Source of the DNA: Alloyangia mangrovi
Lineage (GTDB): Bacteria; Pseudomonadota; Alphaproteobacteria; Rhodobacterales; Rhodobacteraceae
Direction: 5' to 3'
NCBI RefSeq assembly: GCF_002300555.2
Contig: NZ_NTHN02000039.1
Location: 1-50,530 of the forward strand
DNA length: 50,530 nt
The notes under the pieces were generated by a model. The model did no database searches. It had not been told where the DNA came from and worked only from the letters and a program-made list of their open reading frames with translations. Shown piece by piece: positions 19,694-27,998 of this stretch (positions are counted from its first letter, which is position 1; every line of letters starts with the position of its first letter). Made by a program: the position numbers and the translations under genes.

Positions 19694-19900
19694 ATGGCTC
19701 GATATTACCTTAACGACAACGCTCAGGCGAATGGCGATCACGAAGTGCACAAGGAAGGCTGTGCTTGGATGCCGCTAACCTACAACCGCACTTACTTGGG
19801 AATTTTCGGCTCTTGCCGACAGGCGGTACAGCAAGCGCGCCGCCACTACAGTTCTGTCAACGGTTGCTATTACTGCAGCACCGATTGCCACACGAGCTGA
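19694..19900 (+). CDS. Small cysteine-rich protein, 68 residues, unknown function
   Basis: The sequence begins MARYYLNDNAQANGDHEVHK and ends with a cysteine cluster C58-x2-C61-x3-C65-His66 (CYYCSTDCHTS); further cysteines are C23 and C41. GGAGACC precedes the ATG. I recall similar short proteins (NAQ-NGDHEVH at the start, NGCYYCS-DCH at the end) scattered in unrelated bacteria, which suggests horizontal spread, but no function is known to me. The cysteine and histidine pattern suggests zinc binding. It is followed 8 bases later by a second small gene. Confidence 0.78.
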   Translation: MARYYLNDNAQANGDHEVHKEGCAWMPLTYNRTYLGIFGSCRQAVQQARRHYSSVNGCYYCSTDCHTS

Positions 19901-19908
19901 GGTGCAAG

Positions 19909-20082
19909 ATGGCGACAAATCCTCCTAAAGGCGATGGCCACCGAAACGGTGCTGTTCGCGGCAGATCGCAAACTCAATCACCCAACGGGAATTGGGTGAA
20001 GAGGGACACAAAGACTGGCCGCTTCTTGGATCAGAAGACGTCCAGCAAGACTCCGTTCAAAGGCGTCAGAAAAGAGAAATGA
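19909..20082 (+). CDS. Small basic protein, 57 residues, unknown function
   Basis: The sequence MATNPPKGDGHRNGAVRGRS through KGVRKEK is rich in Arg, Lys, Gly and Asn, with central NGNWVKRDTKTGRFLDQK. There is no hydrophobic core long enough for a membrane span, and it may be disordered or nucleic-acid binding. GAGG lies 6 bases before the ATG, overlapping the end of the preceding gene's region, so the two are one operon. I recall similar DGHRNGAVR...KRDT...PFKGVR proteins next to the cysteine-rich partner in other genomes; that is memory, not a search. Confidence 0.75.
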   Translation: MATNPPKGDGHRNGAVRGRSQTQSPNGNWVKRDTKTGRFLDQKTSSKTPFKGVRKEK

Positions 20083-20087
20083 GAGGC

Positions 20088-20107
20088 GCGGGGCAGCAAT
20101 GCCCCGC
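20088..20107. terminator. Convergent terminator hairpin with GCAA tetraloop
   Basis: A perfect 8-bp GC stem (20088-20095 with 20100-20107) is closed by a GNRA-type loop. It lies between the stop of the 57-residue gene and the end of the convergent Liv operon. On the minus strand pyrimidine-rich sequence follows, so it can serve both sides. Confidence 0.7.
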
Positions 20108-20122
20108 CCTACTCGACAACCG

Positions 20123-20809
20123 TCAAACCCCCAGGTAGCGCTCCGCGACCTCGCCCTTCACCTCGGCGAACACCCCGTCCCAGACCGAGCGCCCGCGTTC
20201 GAGGATCACCGCGCGGTCGGCAACCTGCGCCAGTTCCGCCAGCGCCTTGTCGACCACCAGGATCGACAGCCCGCTCTCGCGCTTGAGCACCCCGAGCGCG
20301 TCCCAGATCTCCTGACGCACCAGCGGGGCGAGCCCCTCGGTTGCCTCGTCCAGCACCAGAAGTCGCGGGTTGGTCATCAGCGCCCGGCCGATGGCGAGCA
20401 TCTGCTGCTCGCCGCCCGACAGCGTGCCCGAGATCTGCGTGCGGCGCTCAGCCAGCCGGGGAAACAGCGCCTCGACCCGCGCCTGGTCCCAAGGGCCCGG
20501 CCGGGCGGCGGCGATCAGGTTCTCGGTCACTGTGAGGTCGCGGAAGCACCGGCGGCCCTCGGGCACCAGACCGATCCCCAGCCGCGCCACCTTGTGCGAG
20601 GGCAACTTGCCGATGTCCTGCCCGGCAAAGCGCCGGACACCCCCCGCCGCCATCATCCCGCACAGGCAGCGCACCGTGGTGCTCTTGCCCATGCCGTTGC
20701 GGCCCATGAGTGCCAGAACCTCGCCCTCGGCGATCTCCAGGGACACGCCGAAGAGCGCCTGCGACGCGCCATAGGAGGCGGTCAGATCGTGCAGTTCCAG
20801 AAGGCTCAT
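20123..20809 (-). CDS. Branched-chain amino acid-type ABC transporter ATP-binding protein (LivF family)
   Basis: A 228-residue ATPase of a Liv/HAAT-family importer. It shows Walker A GRNGMGKST, the signature LSGGEQQ, Walker B LLVLDEA and the family segment GIGLVPEGRRCFRDLTVTENL. It is the last gene of the five-gene operon binding protein-H-M-G-F and overlaps LivG by four bases (ATGA). The substrate may be a branched-chain amino acid, another amino acid or an aromatic compound. Confidence 0.93.
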   Translation of the reverse strand: MSLLELHDLTASYGASQALFGVSLEIAEGEVLALMGRNGMGKSTTVRCLCGMMAAGGVRRFAGQDIGKLPSHKVARLGIGLVPEGRRCFRDLTVTENLIAAARPGPWDQARVEALFPRLAERRTQISGTLSGGEQQMLAIGRALMTNPRLLVLDEATEGLAPLVRQEIWDALGVLKRESGLSILVVDKALAELAQVADRAVILERGRSVWDGVFAEVKGEVAERYLGV

Positions 20810-21555
20810 TCGGCATCTCCAAGGTAGGCGTCGCGCACCTCCGGGCTGCGCCGGATCTCATCCACCGTGCCGGTGGCGACGATGCGCCCATAAACCAGCA
20901 CCGAAATCCGGTCGGCCAATGCGAAGACCGCGTCCATGTCGTGCTCGATGAGCAGGATCGGCGCCTCGGCGCGCAGCCGGTCGAGGATGCTGGTCAGCTG
21001 CTGCGAGCCCTCGCCGCCGAGGCCGGCCATCGGCTCGTCCATCAGGAAGGCCCTGGGCTGCAGGGTCAGCGCCACCGCCACCTCGAGCTGACGGCGCTGG
21101 CCGTGGCTGAGCTCGCTGACCACAGTGGCGGCATGACCCGCCAGCCCCATGCGCTCGAGCGCGGCCATGGCCCGGTCACGCAGCTCTGCCCGCTTCAGCG
21201 CGGGCCGGAAGAAGCGGTAGGGTGAACTCGTGGCCCCCAGCGCGCCCAGCACCGCGTTCTGCAGCACCGTGTCCTCCATCGCCAGCGCCGAGACCTGGAA
21301 GGTGCGCGCCAGCCCCATGCGAGCGCGGGCCATGGTGCTGAGCCCGGTGACATCCTTGCCGAGGAAATGCACCGTGCCCTCGTCAGGCGCGATGTTGCCC
21401 GAGAGCTGCTTGATCATCGTCGACTTGCCCGCGCCGTTGGGACCGATCACCGCGTGGATCTCGCCGGGACGCAGGTCGAGCGTGATGCCGTCCGAGGCGC
21501 GCAGCGCGCCGTAGGTCTTCACCAGCCCGCGGGTTTCGAGAATGGCCTCAGTCAT
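20806..21555 (-). CDS. Branched-chain amino acid-type ABC transporter ATP-binding protein (LivG family)
   Basis: A 249-residue ATPase partner of LivF. Walker A is GPNGAGKST, the variant signature is LSHGQRRQLE and Walker B is AFLMDEPMAGL. The LSHGQ form is usual in LivG. The ATG at 21555 is chosen because GGGAG lies 7 bases upstream; the frame can be extended seven codons to 21576. The start lies inside the last codons of the livM-like gene (8-base overlap). Confidence 0.93.
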   Translation of the reverse strand: MTEAILETRGLVKTYGALRASDGITLDLRPGEIHAVIGPNGAGKSTMIKQLSGNIAPDEGTVHFLGKDVTGLSTMARARMGLARTFQVSALAMEDTVLQNAVLGALGATSSPYRFFRPALKRAELRDRAMAALERMGLAGHAATVVSELSHGQRRQLEVAVALTLQPRAFLMDEPMAGLGGEGSQQLTSILDRLRAEAPILLIEHDMDAVFALADRISVLVYGRIVATGTVDEIRRSPEVRDAYLGDAE

Positions 21556-22531
21556 GGGCGCGCTCCCGTCCTGCAATCAGCCCGACAAGGCCGCCCCGCG
21601 CAAAGAGCACCACGGCGAGCAGCAGAACGCCCAGCCAGATGTGCCAGTATTCCGACATGTCGCCAAGCCAATGCTCTAGCATCACGAAGACCGCCGCGCC
21701 GACCACCGGACCGAAGAGCCGCCCGACGCCGCCGAGGATGATGAAGACCATGATCTCGCCGCTGGTCTGCCAGCTGAACATGGTCGGGCTGACAAAGCGG
21801 TTGAGATCGGCAAAGAGCGCCCCCGCAAGGCCGGTGATTGCACCAGAGATGACGAATCCCACCAGTCGCAGCCGCTTGGGGTCGAGCCCCACCGCCTGCA
21901 CCCGGTCCGGGCTCTGCCGCGCCGCGCCGAGGGCGAGGCCGAAAGGGCTGCGCGCCAGCAGGTGCGCGCCCAGCAGCACGAGGCAGAGCACCGCGTAGCA
22001 CAGGCCGAAGAACTGGATCGGGTCGAGCGTGTTGAGCCCCGGGAAGCCGTTGCGCACGTAGATCGACATGCCGTCCTCGCCGCCGTAGCGGCTCCAGGAG
22101 ATCGAAAAGAAGTAGAACATCTGCCCGAAGGCGAGCGTGATCATGATGAAGTAGACGCCCGAGGTGCGCAGCGCCAGCAGGCCGATCAGCAGCGCCACCA
22201 GCGCCGACGCCAGCACCGCCACCAGCCAGATGACCGGCATCGAGGTGGACCCCTCGAAGAGAACCGGCCATTCGAACATCGGTTCGTAGTTCTGCACGTG
22301 GCTAGCGAGGATGCCCATGGCATAGCCGCCGATGCCGAAGAAAGTGGCGTGGCCGAGGCTCACCAGACCACCGAGGCCGAGCGCGATGTTCAGCCCCACG
22401 GCGGCAAGCGCGAGGATCGCGGCGCGCGTGGCCAGCGTGATGGTGAAGGGCTCGCCCATGAGATGCGCGGCCAGCGGCACGAGACCGAGCGCCAGCAGCA
22501 CCACGGCTCCCAGAAGACGTTCGCGGCTCAT
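21548..22531 (-). CDS. Branched-chain amino acid-type ABC transporter permease (LivM family)
   Basis: A 327-residue permease with about nine to ten hydrophobic segments and the LivM signature region GLNIALGLGGLVSLGHATFFGIGGYAMG near residues 46-73. A second conserved stretch, GAITGLAGALFADLNRFVSPTMFSW, lies at about 230. It is coupled to LivH by ATGA and to LivG by an 8-base overlap, so the subunits are made together. Confidence 0.94.
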   Translation of the reverse strand: MSRERLLGAVVLLALGLVPLAAHLMGEPFTITLATRAAILALAAVGLNIALGLGGLVSLGHATFFGIGGYAMGILASHVQNYEPMFEWPVLFEGSTSMPVIWLVAVLASALVALLIGLLALRTSGVYFIMITLAFGQMFYFFSISWSRYGGEDGMSIYVRNGFPGLNTLDPIQFFGLCYAVLCLVLLGAHLLARSPFGLALGAARQSPDRVQAVGLDPKRLRLVGFVISGAITGLAGALFADLNRFVSPTMFSWQTSGEIMVFIILGGVGRLFGPVVGAAVFVMLEHWLGDMSEYWHIWLGVLLLAVVLFARGGLVGLIAGRERAHD

Positions 22532-23448
22532 GATTTCGCTCCGAATAGTCCGGTGGGCTTCCAGACGAGCACCGCCGCCATCAGCACGTAGATCGCCATC
22601 GACGCCAGCGCGGCGCCGGTCTGCGTGGCGGCGGCGGGGTCCATGAAAAGCCCGAAGATCTGCGGCAGGAAGATGCCGCCAAGCGTGTCGGTGAGGCCCA
22701 CGAGGATGGCGCCGACGAGTGCCCCCTCGATCGAGCCGATGCCACCGATGACGATGACCACGAAGGCGAGGATCAGCACCGGCTCGCCCATGCCCACCTG
22801 CACCGACTGGATGGCGCCCACGAGTGCACCCGCCAGCCCCGCCAGCGCCGCGCCGAGCGCGAAGACCAGCGTGTAGAGCCGGGCGATGTCGACGCCGAGC
22901 GCGGCGATCATCTCACGGTCGTTCTCGCCCGCGCGGATGCGGATGCCGAGCCGGGTGCGGGCGATCAGCCAGAACAGCAGCGCGGCCACCACGAGGCCCA
23001 TGCCGATGATGAAGAGCCGGTAGAGCGGATACTGGATGCCCCCCGGCAGGGTAACCGGCCCCGAGAGCGCCTCGGGAATGTCGAGATAGAGCGGGAAGGA
23101 GCCGAAGATCCAGCGCGTGCCTTCCGAGAAGATCAGGATCAGCGCGAAAGTGGCCAGCACCTGATCGAGGTGGTCTCGGTCGTAGAGCCTGCGGATCACC
23201 AGCCGCTCGACCAGCGCACCCGCGGCGGCTGCGGCGGCGAGTGCCGCGACCAGCGCCAGCAGGAACGAGCCGGTGACGGCGGCGGTGGCGGCAGCGGCAA
23301 AGGCGCCGACCATGTAGAGCGAGCCATGGGCGAGGTTGATCAGCCCCATGACGCCGAAGATCAGCGTCAACCCGGCGGCCATGAGGAACAGCATCACGCC
23401 CGATTGCAGGCCGTTCAGGACCTGCTCGGCGATGAGGATGGGGGTCAT
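22528..23448 (-). CDS. Branched-chain amino acid-type ABC transporter permease (LivH family)
   Basis: A 306-residue permease with about eight membrane segments. LMAAGLTLIFGVMGLINLAHGSLYMVGAF near residues 22-50 is the LivH hallmark, and VIGGIGSIEGALVGAILVGL near 235 is the conserved loop. It begins 112 bases after the binding-protein gene, beyond a strong stem-loop, and overlaps LivM by four bases. No strong ribosome binding site is seen before the ATG. Confidence 0.94.
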   Translation of the reverse strand: MTPILIAEQVLNGLQSGVMLFLMAAGLTLIFGVMGLINLAHGSLYMVGAFAAAATAAVTGSFLLALVAALAAAAAAGALVERLVIRRLYDRDHLDQVLATFALILIFSEGTRWIFGSFPLYLDIPEALSGPVTLPGGIQYPLYRLFIIGMGLVVAALLFWLIARTRLGIRIRAGENDREMIAALGVDIARLYTLVFALGAALAGLAGALVGAIQSVQVGMGEPVLILAFVVIVIGGIGSIEGALVGAILVGLTDTLGGIFLPQIFGLFMDPAAATQTGAALASMAIYVLMAAVLVWKPTGLFGAKS

Positions 23449-23517
23449 TCTGTGGTCCGTCTCAATTCAGCAGCGGGGCGTCGCCCGCGATGCCCGACCC
23501 GCGGGCCGGGATGGAAC

Positions 23518-23549
23518 GCGGCCCTCCAAGCAAATGCTCGGAGGGCCGC
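23518..23549 (-). other. Stem-loop between the binding-protein gene and LivH
   Basis: A perfect 10-bp stem (23518-23527 with 23540-23549) encloses a 12-base loop in the gap after the binding-protein gene. There is no T-run. As in the TRAP operon, this could stabilise or partly end the transcript and raise the ratio of binding protein to permease. Confidence 0.65.
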
Positions 23550-23560
23550 ACCCGTCTGAA

Positions 23561-24691
23561 TTACATCTTGCACTCGTCCTCGTAGGCGTGGCCACGATCC
23601 TCGATCGCCGTGCCGACGATCTTGTTGGTGAGGATGTCGCCTTCCTTGATCACCTCGCGGACGTAGATGTCCTGGATCGGGTGATGGCTGGCCGAGAACT
23701 TGAATTCGCCGCGAACCGAGGCGAAATCGGCCGCTTCCAGCGCGGCGCGGAAGGCGTCCTTGTCGCTGATGTCGGCCTTGTCCATCGCCGAGAGCAGCAG
23801 CAGCGCGGTGTCATAGCCCTGCGCCGAGTAGAGCGAGGGCAGGCGGTCGTACTTGGCGAGATAGGCCTCGACGAAGTGGGCATTGGACTCGTTCTCGAGA
23901 TCCTTGTTCCACTGCGAGGTGTTCTTCACGCCGAGCGCCGCGTCGCCCACGGCCTGCAGGATGTTCTGGTCGAAGGAGAAGGCCGGGCCCACCAGCGGCA
24001 GATCAACGCCGCTGTCGGCATATTGCTTGAGGAAGGAGATCCCCATGCCGCCGGGCAGGAAGAAGAACACGCTGTCGGCACCCGAGGCGCGGATCTGCGC
24101 GATCTCGGCGGCGTAATCGGTCTGTCCAAGCTTGGTATAGATCTCGCCGGCCAGCTCGCCCTTGAAGAAGCGCTTGAAGCCGTTGAGCGAATCCTTCCCG
24201 GCCGGGTAGTTCGGCGCGAGGATGAAGGTCTTCTTGAAGTCGGCGCTGGTGGCATAGGCGCCCGCCGCCTCGTGCAGGTTGTCGTTCTGGTAGGAAACCG
24301 AGAAGTAGTTGGGGTTGCAGCCCTTGCCCGCCAGCTGCGCCGGTGCCGCGTTGGTCGAGAGGTAGAACAGGCCCTGCGCGGTCGCCGAGGGCACCACCGC
24401 CATGGCGAGGTTCGACCAGACGATGCCGGTCAGCAGGTCGACCTTGTCGGACTGGATCATCCGGTCGGCGATCTGCACCGCGACGTCGGGCTTCTGCTGG
24501 TCGTCCTCGACCACCACTTCGAGATCGTCGCGGCCTGCCTCTTCGACGGCAAGCATGAAGCCGTCGCGGGTGTCGATGCCGAGCCCGGCGCCGCCGCCGG
24601 AGAGCGTGGTGATAAGCCCGACCTTGACCTCGGCAGAGGCCGCGGAGGCGCAGGCGATGAGCGCCGCGGAAGCGAGAAGTTGTTTGAGCAT
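23561..24691 (-). CDS. Periplasmic substrate-binding protein of the Liv-type ABC transporter
   Basis: A 376-residue type I periplasmic binding protein. The signal peptide is MLKQLLASAALIACASAASA with cleavage before EVKVG. The mature start, VGLITTLSGGGAGLGIDTRDGFMLAVEEA, is the classic Leu/Ile/Val-type beta strand and helix. The ATG at 24691 has GGGAG 6 bases upstream; the longer open frame is not used. It is the first gene of the operon. Amino acids, amides and aromatic acids are all known ligands of this family, and the binding pocket cannot be assigned by eye. Confidence 0.93.
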   Translation of the reverse strand: MLKQLLASAALIACASAASAEVKVGLITTLSGGGAGLGIDTRDGFMLAVEEAGRDDLEVVVEDDQQKPDVAVQIADRMIQSDKVDLLTGIVWSNLAMAVVPSATAQGLFYLSTNAAPAQLAGKGCNPNYFSVSYQNDNLHEAAGAYATSADFKKTFILAPNYPAGKDSLNGFKRFFKGELAGEIYTKLGQTDYAAEIAQIRASGADSVFFFLPGGMGISFLKQYADSGVDLPLVGPAFSFDQNILQAVGDAALGVKNTSQWNKDLENESNAHFVEAYLAKYDRLPSLYSAQGYDTALLLLSAMDKADISDKDAFRAALEAADFASVRGEFKFSASHHPIQDIYVREVIKEGDILTNKIVGTAIEDRGHAYEDECKM

Positions 24692-24881
24692 GAATGACTC
24701 CCTGGTTGTCTTCGGGACCGCCTCTTGCGTGCGGCCCGCAATTTTTGTGAGCATCAGTCTTCGCCAGACGCACGTGAAATACAATGGAAGAAAAGCCGCT
24801 CTGCCGCCTTACGTGAACTTTTCGCCCTGCCGCCGGGTCATGTGCTTGCCAGTCCACCGGCGATGCGGGAAGACTTTAAAC

Positions 24882-25286
24882 ATGAAAGAGTCCAGACCCG
24901 AGACGCAATGCCCGCCGAGACTGCGTCTGCGCATCCTCTTCGGCACCGACGCAATGCTCGGCCCCGGCAAGGCCGACCTGCTGGAGCACATCCGCGAGAC
25001 CGGTTCCATCGCCGCCGCGGGGCGTGCCATGGCGATGAGCTACAAACGCGCGTGGAGCCTCGTCGAAGAAATGAACCACGCCTTCCGCGCGCCGCTGGTC
25101 GACAGCAGCCGCGGCGGTGCGAAGGGCGGCGGTGCACATCTTACCGAGACCGGCGAGGAGGTTCTGGCCAACTATCGCGCCCTCGAAGAGACCATCGCCG
25201 AAGCCGGGGCCGATCGGATCGAGACGCTGCGGGGGCTGCTGCGCGACGCGCCGGAATCGCCCCCCGATATTCCCGAGGGGAAATAA
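24882..25286 (+). CDS. Winged helix-turn-helix regulator of the ModE N-terminal type
   Basis: A 134-residue DNA-binding protein matching only the N-terminal half of ModE. LRILFGTDAMLGPGKADLLEHIRETGSIAAAGRAMAMSYKRAWSLVEEMN is the LysR-like winged helix of that family, followed by GAHLTETGEEVLANYRALE. The molybdate-binding TOBE/Mop domains of E. coli ModE (262 residues) are absent. It is read divergently from the Liv operon and stands directly before a Mo-box and modABC. It probably represses modABC; how it senses molybdate without TOBE domains is open. GGGAAG lies 9 bases before the ATG. Confidence 0.88.
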   Translation: MKESRPETQCPPRLRLRILFGTDAMLGPGKADLLEHIRETGSIAAAGRAMAMSYKRAWSLVEEMNHAFRAPLVDSSRGGAKGGGAHLTETGEEVLANYRALEETIAEAGADRIETLRGLLRDAPESPPDIPEGK

Positions 25287-25312
25287 CGCTTGCCCGGGCG
25301 GAGCTTGATTGC

Positions 25313-25334
25313 GATATGTTTTAAGAAACATATC
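25313..25334. promoter_or_regulatory. Mo-box (ModE-type operator) before modA
   Basis: GATATGTTT-TAAG-AAACATATC is a perfect 9+9 inverted repeat with a 4-base spacer, similar to ModE boxes. It lies between a TTGATT -35-like hexamer (25305-25310) and a CATATC -10-like hexamer (25329-25334), so a bound regulator would block the promoter. The modA ATG is 21 bases further on. Confidence 0.75.
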
Positions 25335-25355
25335 ACTTTCCAAGGCTTTCCTTCC

Positions 25356-26144
25356 ATGCATTTTCTCCGCCTCCTCCGACCGGCGCTGACCTCTGCGCTA
25401 CTCTGCGCCCTGCCCCTCGCCGCGCAGGCCGAGGAGGTGGTGGTCTTTGCCGCTGCAAGCCTGAAGACCGCGATGGACGAGATCGCCCCTGCCTTCGAGG
25501 CGCAGACGGGACATGAGGTCACCGTCTCGCTCGCCGGCTCCTCGGCGCTGGCGCGGCAGATCGAGCAGGGGGCGCCCGCGGATATCTTCATCTCGGCCAA
25601 CGAGGCCTGGATGGACACGCTGGAAGAGGACGGGCTGCTCGCGCCTGGCAGCCGCAGCGATCTTCTGCGCAATTCCATCGTGCTGATCGCCCATGGCGCC
25701 GATGCCGTGCCCGTCGAGATCAGCCCCGCGCTCGATCTGCCCGGACTGCTTGGCGAGGGGCGCCTTGCCATGGCGCTGGTCGACGCGGTGCCCGCGGGAA
25801 TCTACGGCAAGGCAGCGCTGGAGAGCCTCGGCCTCTGGGACACCGCCCTGCCGCAGGTGGCGCAGGCGGACAACGTGCGCGCCGCTCTGGCACTGGTCTC
25901 GACCGGCGAGGCACCGCTCGGCATCGTCTACGCCACCGACGCCGCCGCCGATGACAATGTCTCGGTGATCGGCACCTTCCCCGAAGACAGCCACCCGCCC
26001 ATTGTCTACCCGGTGGCCGAACTGGCCGGGCGGGAGGGCGCGGCGGCGGTGGCCTTCCTCGCCTACCTGCACGGCTCCGAGGCTCGCGCCGCCTTCGAGG
26101 CGCAGGGCTTCGAGGTCATTTCCCAGCCCGGCGCCGGCGACTGA
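25356..26144 (+). CDS. modA: Molybdate ABC transporter substrate-binding protein
   Basis: A 262-residue periplasmic molybdate (and tungstate) receptor. The signal peptide ends at about AQA25 before EEVVVFAAASL, which is the ModA mature start with AAASL contacting the oxyanion. GSSALARQIEQGAPADIFISAN and DAVPAGIYGKAALESLGLW are further ModA motifs. The start at 25356 is preferred over an upstream GTG-type extension because it gives a clean signal peptide; the ribosome binding site is weak. It is followed by modB after 3 bases. Confidence 0.96.
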   Translation: MHFLRLLRPALTSALLCALPLAAQAEEVVVFAAASLKTAMDEIAPAFEAQTGHEVTVSLAGSSALARQIEQGAPADIFISANEAWMDTLEEDGLLAPGSRSDLLRNSIVLIAHGADAVPVEISPALDLPGLLGEGRLAMALVDAVPAGIYGKAALESLGLWDTALPQVAQADNVRAALALVSTGEAPLGIVYATDAAADDNVSVIGTFPEDSHPPIVYPVAELAGREGAAAVAFLAYLHGSEARAAFEAQGFEVISQPGAGD

Positions 26145-26147
26145 GGC

Positions 26148-26840
26148 ATGGAGTGGCTGGGCCCCGAAGAATGGCAGGCGGTGCGGCTCTCGCTGCGGGT
26201 TTCCTTCTGGGCCACGCTCTCCGGACTGCCACCGGCGCTGCTGGCAGCCTATGCGCTGGCGCGCTGGCGCTTCCCAGGCAAGCAGCTGCTCAACGGACTG
26301 GTGCACCTGCCACTGATCCTGCCACCGGTGGTGACCGGCTACCTGCTGCTTCTGACCTTCGGCACCCGCGGCCCCATCGGTTCGGTGCTGCAGGAGATCG
26401 GCCTCGTCTTCGCCTTCCGCTGGACCGGCGCGGCGCTGGCCGCGGGGATCATGGCCTTTCCGCTGCTGGTGCGTGCCATGCGCCTGTCGCTCGAAGCCGT
26501 CGACCCCAAGCTTGAACAGGCCGCCGCCACGCTTGGCGCCTCACGGCTCTGGGTCTTTGTCACGGTGACCCTGCCGCTCATTCTGCCCGGCATCATCGCA
26601 GGGGCGGTGCTCGGCTTTGCCAAGGCGATGGGCGAGTTCGGCGCGACCATCACCTTCGTTTCGAACATCCCCGGACAGACCCAGACCTTGCCCTCGGCGA
26701 TCTACGCCTTCCTGCAAGTTCCGGGCGGAGAACACGCCGCGCTGCGTCTGGTGGCGGTCTCGGTCGCCGTCGCCATGTCGGCACTGCTGCTGTCGGAATG
26801 GCTGGCGCGGCGGGCGCAGCGGCGGGTGTCGGGCACATGA
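26148..26840 (+). CDS. modB: Molybdate ABC transporter permease
   Basis: A 230-residue membrane subunit with five to six hydrophobic segments. The EAA-loop motif, EQAAATLGASRLWVFVTVTLPLILPGI, which contacts the ATPase, lies near residues 123-149, and FAKAMGEFGATITFVSNIPGQTQTL follows, a ModB hallmark. It starts 3 bases after modA and overlaps modC by four bases (ATGA). Confidence 0.96.
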   Translation: MEWLGPEEWQAVRLSLRVSFWATLSGLPPALLAAYALARWRFPGKQLLNGLVHLPLILPPVVTGYLLLLTFGTRGPIGSVLQEIGLVFAFRWTGAALAAGIMAFPLLVRAMRLSLEAVDPKLEQAAATLGASRLWVFVTVTLPLILPGIIAGAVLGFAKAMGEFGATITFVSNIPGQTQTLPSAIYAFLQVPGGEHAALRLVAVSVAVAMSALLLSEWLARRAQRRVSGT

Positions 26841-27940
26841 CGCTCTCGGTCGACCTGCGCCACCGGTTCAAGGGATTCGAGCTCGACGCGCGCTTTGAGG
26901 CTCCGAAGGGGATCACCGTGCTTTTCGGCCGCTCTGGCTCGGGCAAGACCACCATCGTCAACGCCGTCGCCGGGCTGCTGCGCCCCGATGCAGGTCGGGT
27001 CGCGGCCGACGATCTCGTGCTCTTCGACACCGCGCGGAGCCTCTGGTTGCCACCACACCGGCGCCGCATCGGTTATATCTTCCAGGAGGGGCGGCTCTTC
27101 CCGCACCTCTCGGTGCGTCAGAACCTGCGCTACGGCGCCTGGTTCTCGCCGAAGCGCGTGACACCCGCGGAGGTCGACCGCGTGGTCGAGATGCTGGGCA
27201 TCGGCGGGCTGCTCGAACGCCGCCCCGGCGCGCTCTCGGGAGGCGAGAAACAGCGCGTCGCCATCGGTCGCGCGCTGCTCTCCTCACCGCGCATGATCCT
27301 TGCCGACGAGCCCCTGGCCGCCCTCGACGAGGCGCGCAAGTCCGAGATCCTTCCCTATTTCGAGCGGCTGCGCGACGAGGCGGAGATTCCAATCCTCTTT
27401 GTCAGCCACTCCGCCGCCGAGGTCGCCCGGCTCGCCACGACGGTGGTCGTGCTCGAGGGCGGGCGCGTCACACGGCAGGGGCCGGCGGTCGAGGTTCTTG
27501 CTGACCCCGCCGTCACCCCGCTTGGCGCGCGGGCGGCGGGCGCGGTGCTCAGCGCGCGCGTGGCGCGGCACCACGAAGACGGTCTGACCGAGCTCGACGC
27601 GGGCGGCACCGCACTCTTCATTCCCCGGCTCGAGGCGGCACCTGGCACCCCTGTGCGGGTCCGCATCGCCGCGCATGAGGTGATCCTTTCGCGGCAGCGG
27701 CCAGAGGGGCTCTCAGCGCTGAATATCATCAGCGGCGAGGTGCAGGAGATCCGCGCCGGCGAGGGTCCGGGCATGCTGGTCTCTCTGGACACCAAGGCGG
27801 GCCGGGTGCTGGCGCGCATCACCCGCCGGTCTGCCAAGGCGCTGCAGCTCGCCCCCGGCACCCCCTGCCATGCGGTCATGAAAACTGTTGCCGTCGCGCC
27901 CGAGGACATTGGCGGGCAAGGCAGGGACGTGAGTAAGTGA
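26837..27940 (+). CDS. modC: Molybdate ABC transporter ATP-binding protein
   Basis: A 367-residue ATPase that powers molybdate import. Walker A is GRSGSGKTT (31-39), the signature LSGGEKQRVAIGRALL, and Walker B MILADEPLAALDE. The C-terminal 80 residues (from LSALNIISGEVQEI) form a TOBE/Mop domain that can bind molybdate. The ATG overlaps the modB stop; the frame is open further upstream only as shadow. The usual length is about 350-370. Confidence 0.96.
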   Translation: MTLSVDLRHRFKGFELDARFEAPKGITVLFGRSGSGKTTIVNAVAGLLRPDAGRVAADDLVLFDTARSLWLPPHRRRIGYIFQEGRLFPHLSVRQNLRYGAWFSPKRVTPAEVDRVVEMLGIGGLLERRPGALSGGEKQRVAIGRALLSSPRMILADEPLAALDEARKSEILPYFERLRDEAEIPILFVSHSAAEVARLATTVVVLEGGRVTRQGPAVEVLADPAVTPLGARAAGAVLSARVARHHEDGLTELDAGGTALFIPRLEAAPGTPVRVRIAAHEVILSRQRPEGLSALNIISGEVQEIRAGEGPGMLVSLDTKAGRVLARITRRSAKALQLAPGTPCHAVMKTVAVAPEDIGGQGRDVSK

Positions 27941-27998
27941 TTGCAGGAACGACAGGTTCCCCCTAACCTATGGCTGCGTAAAGTACGGGTATTGTGTC

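Noticed and set aside
24772-24817. ACGTGAA direct repeat, 39 bases apart, between the Liv and modE-like genes
   Set aside because: Seven bases twice in about 190 bases of a divergent spacer is too little to call an operator.
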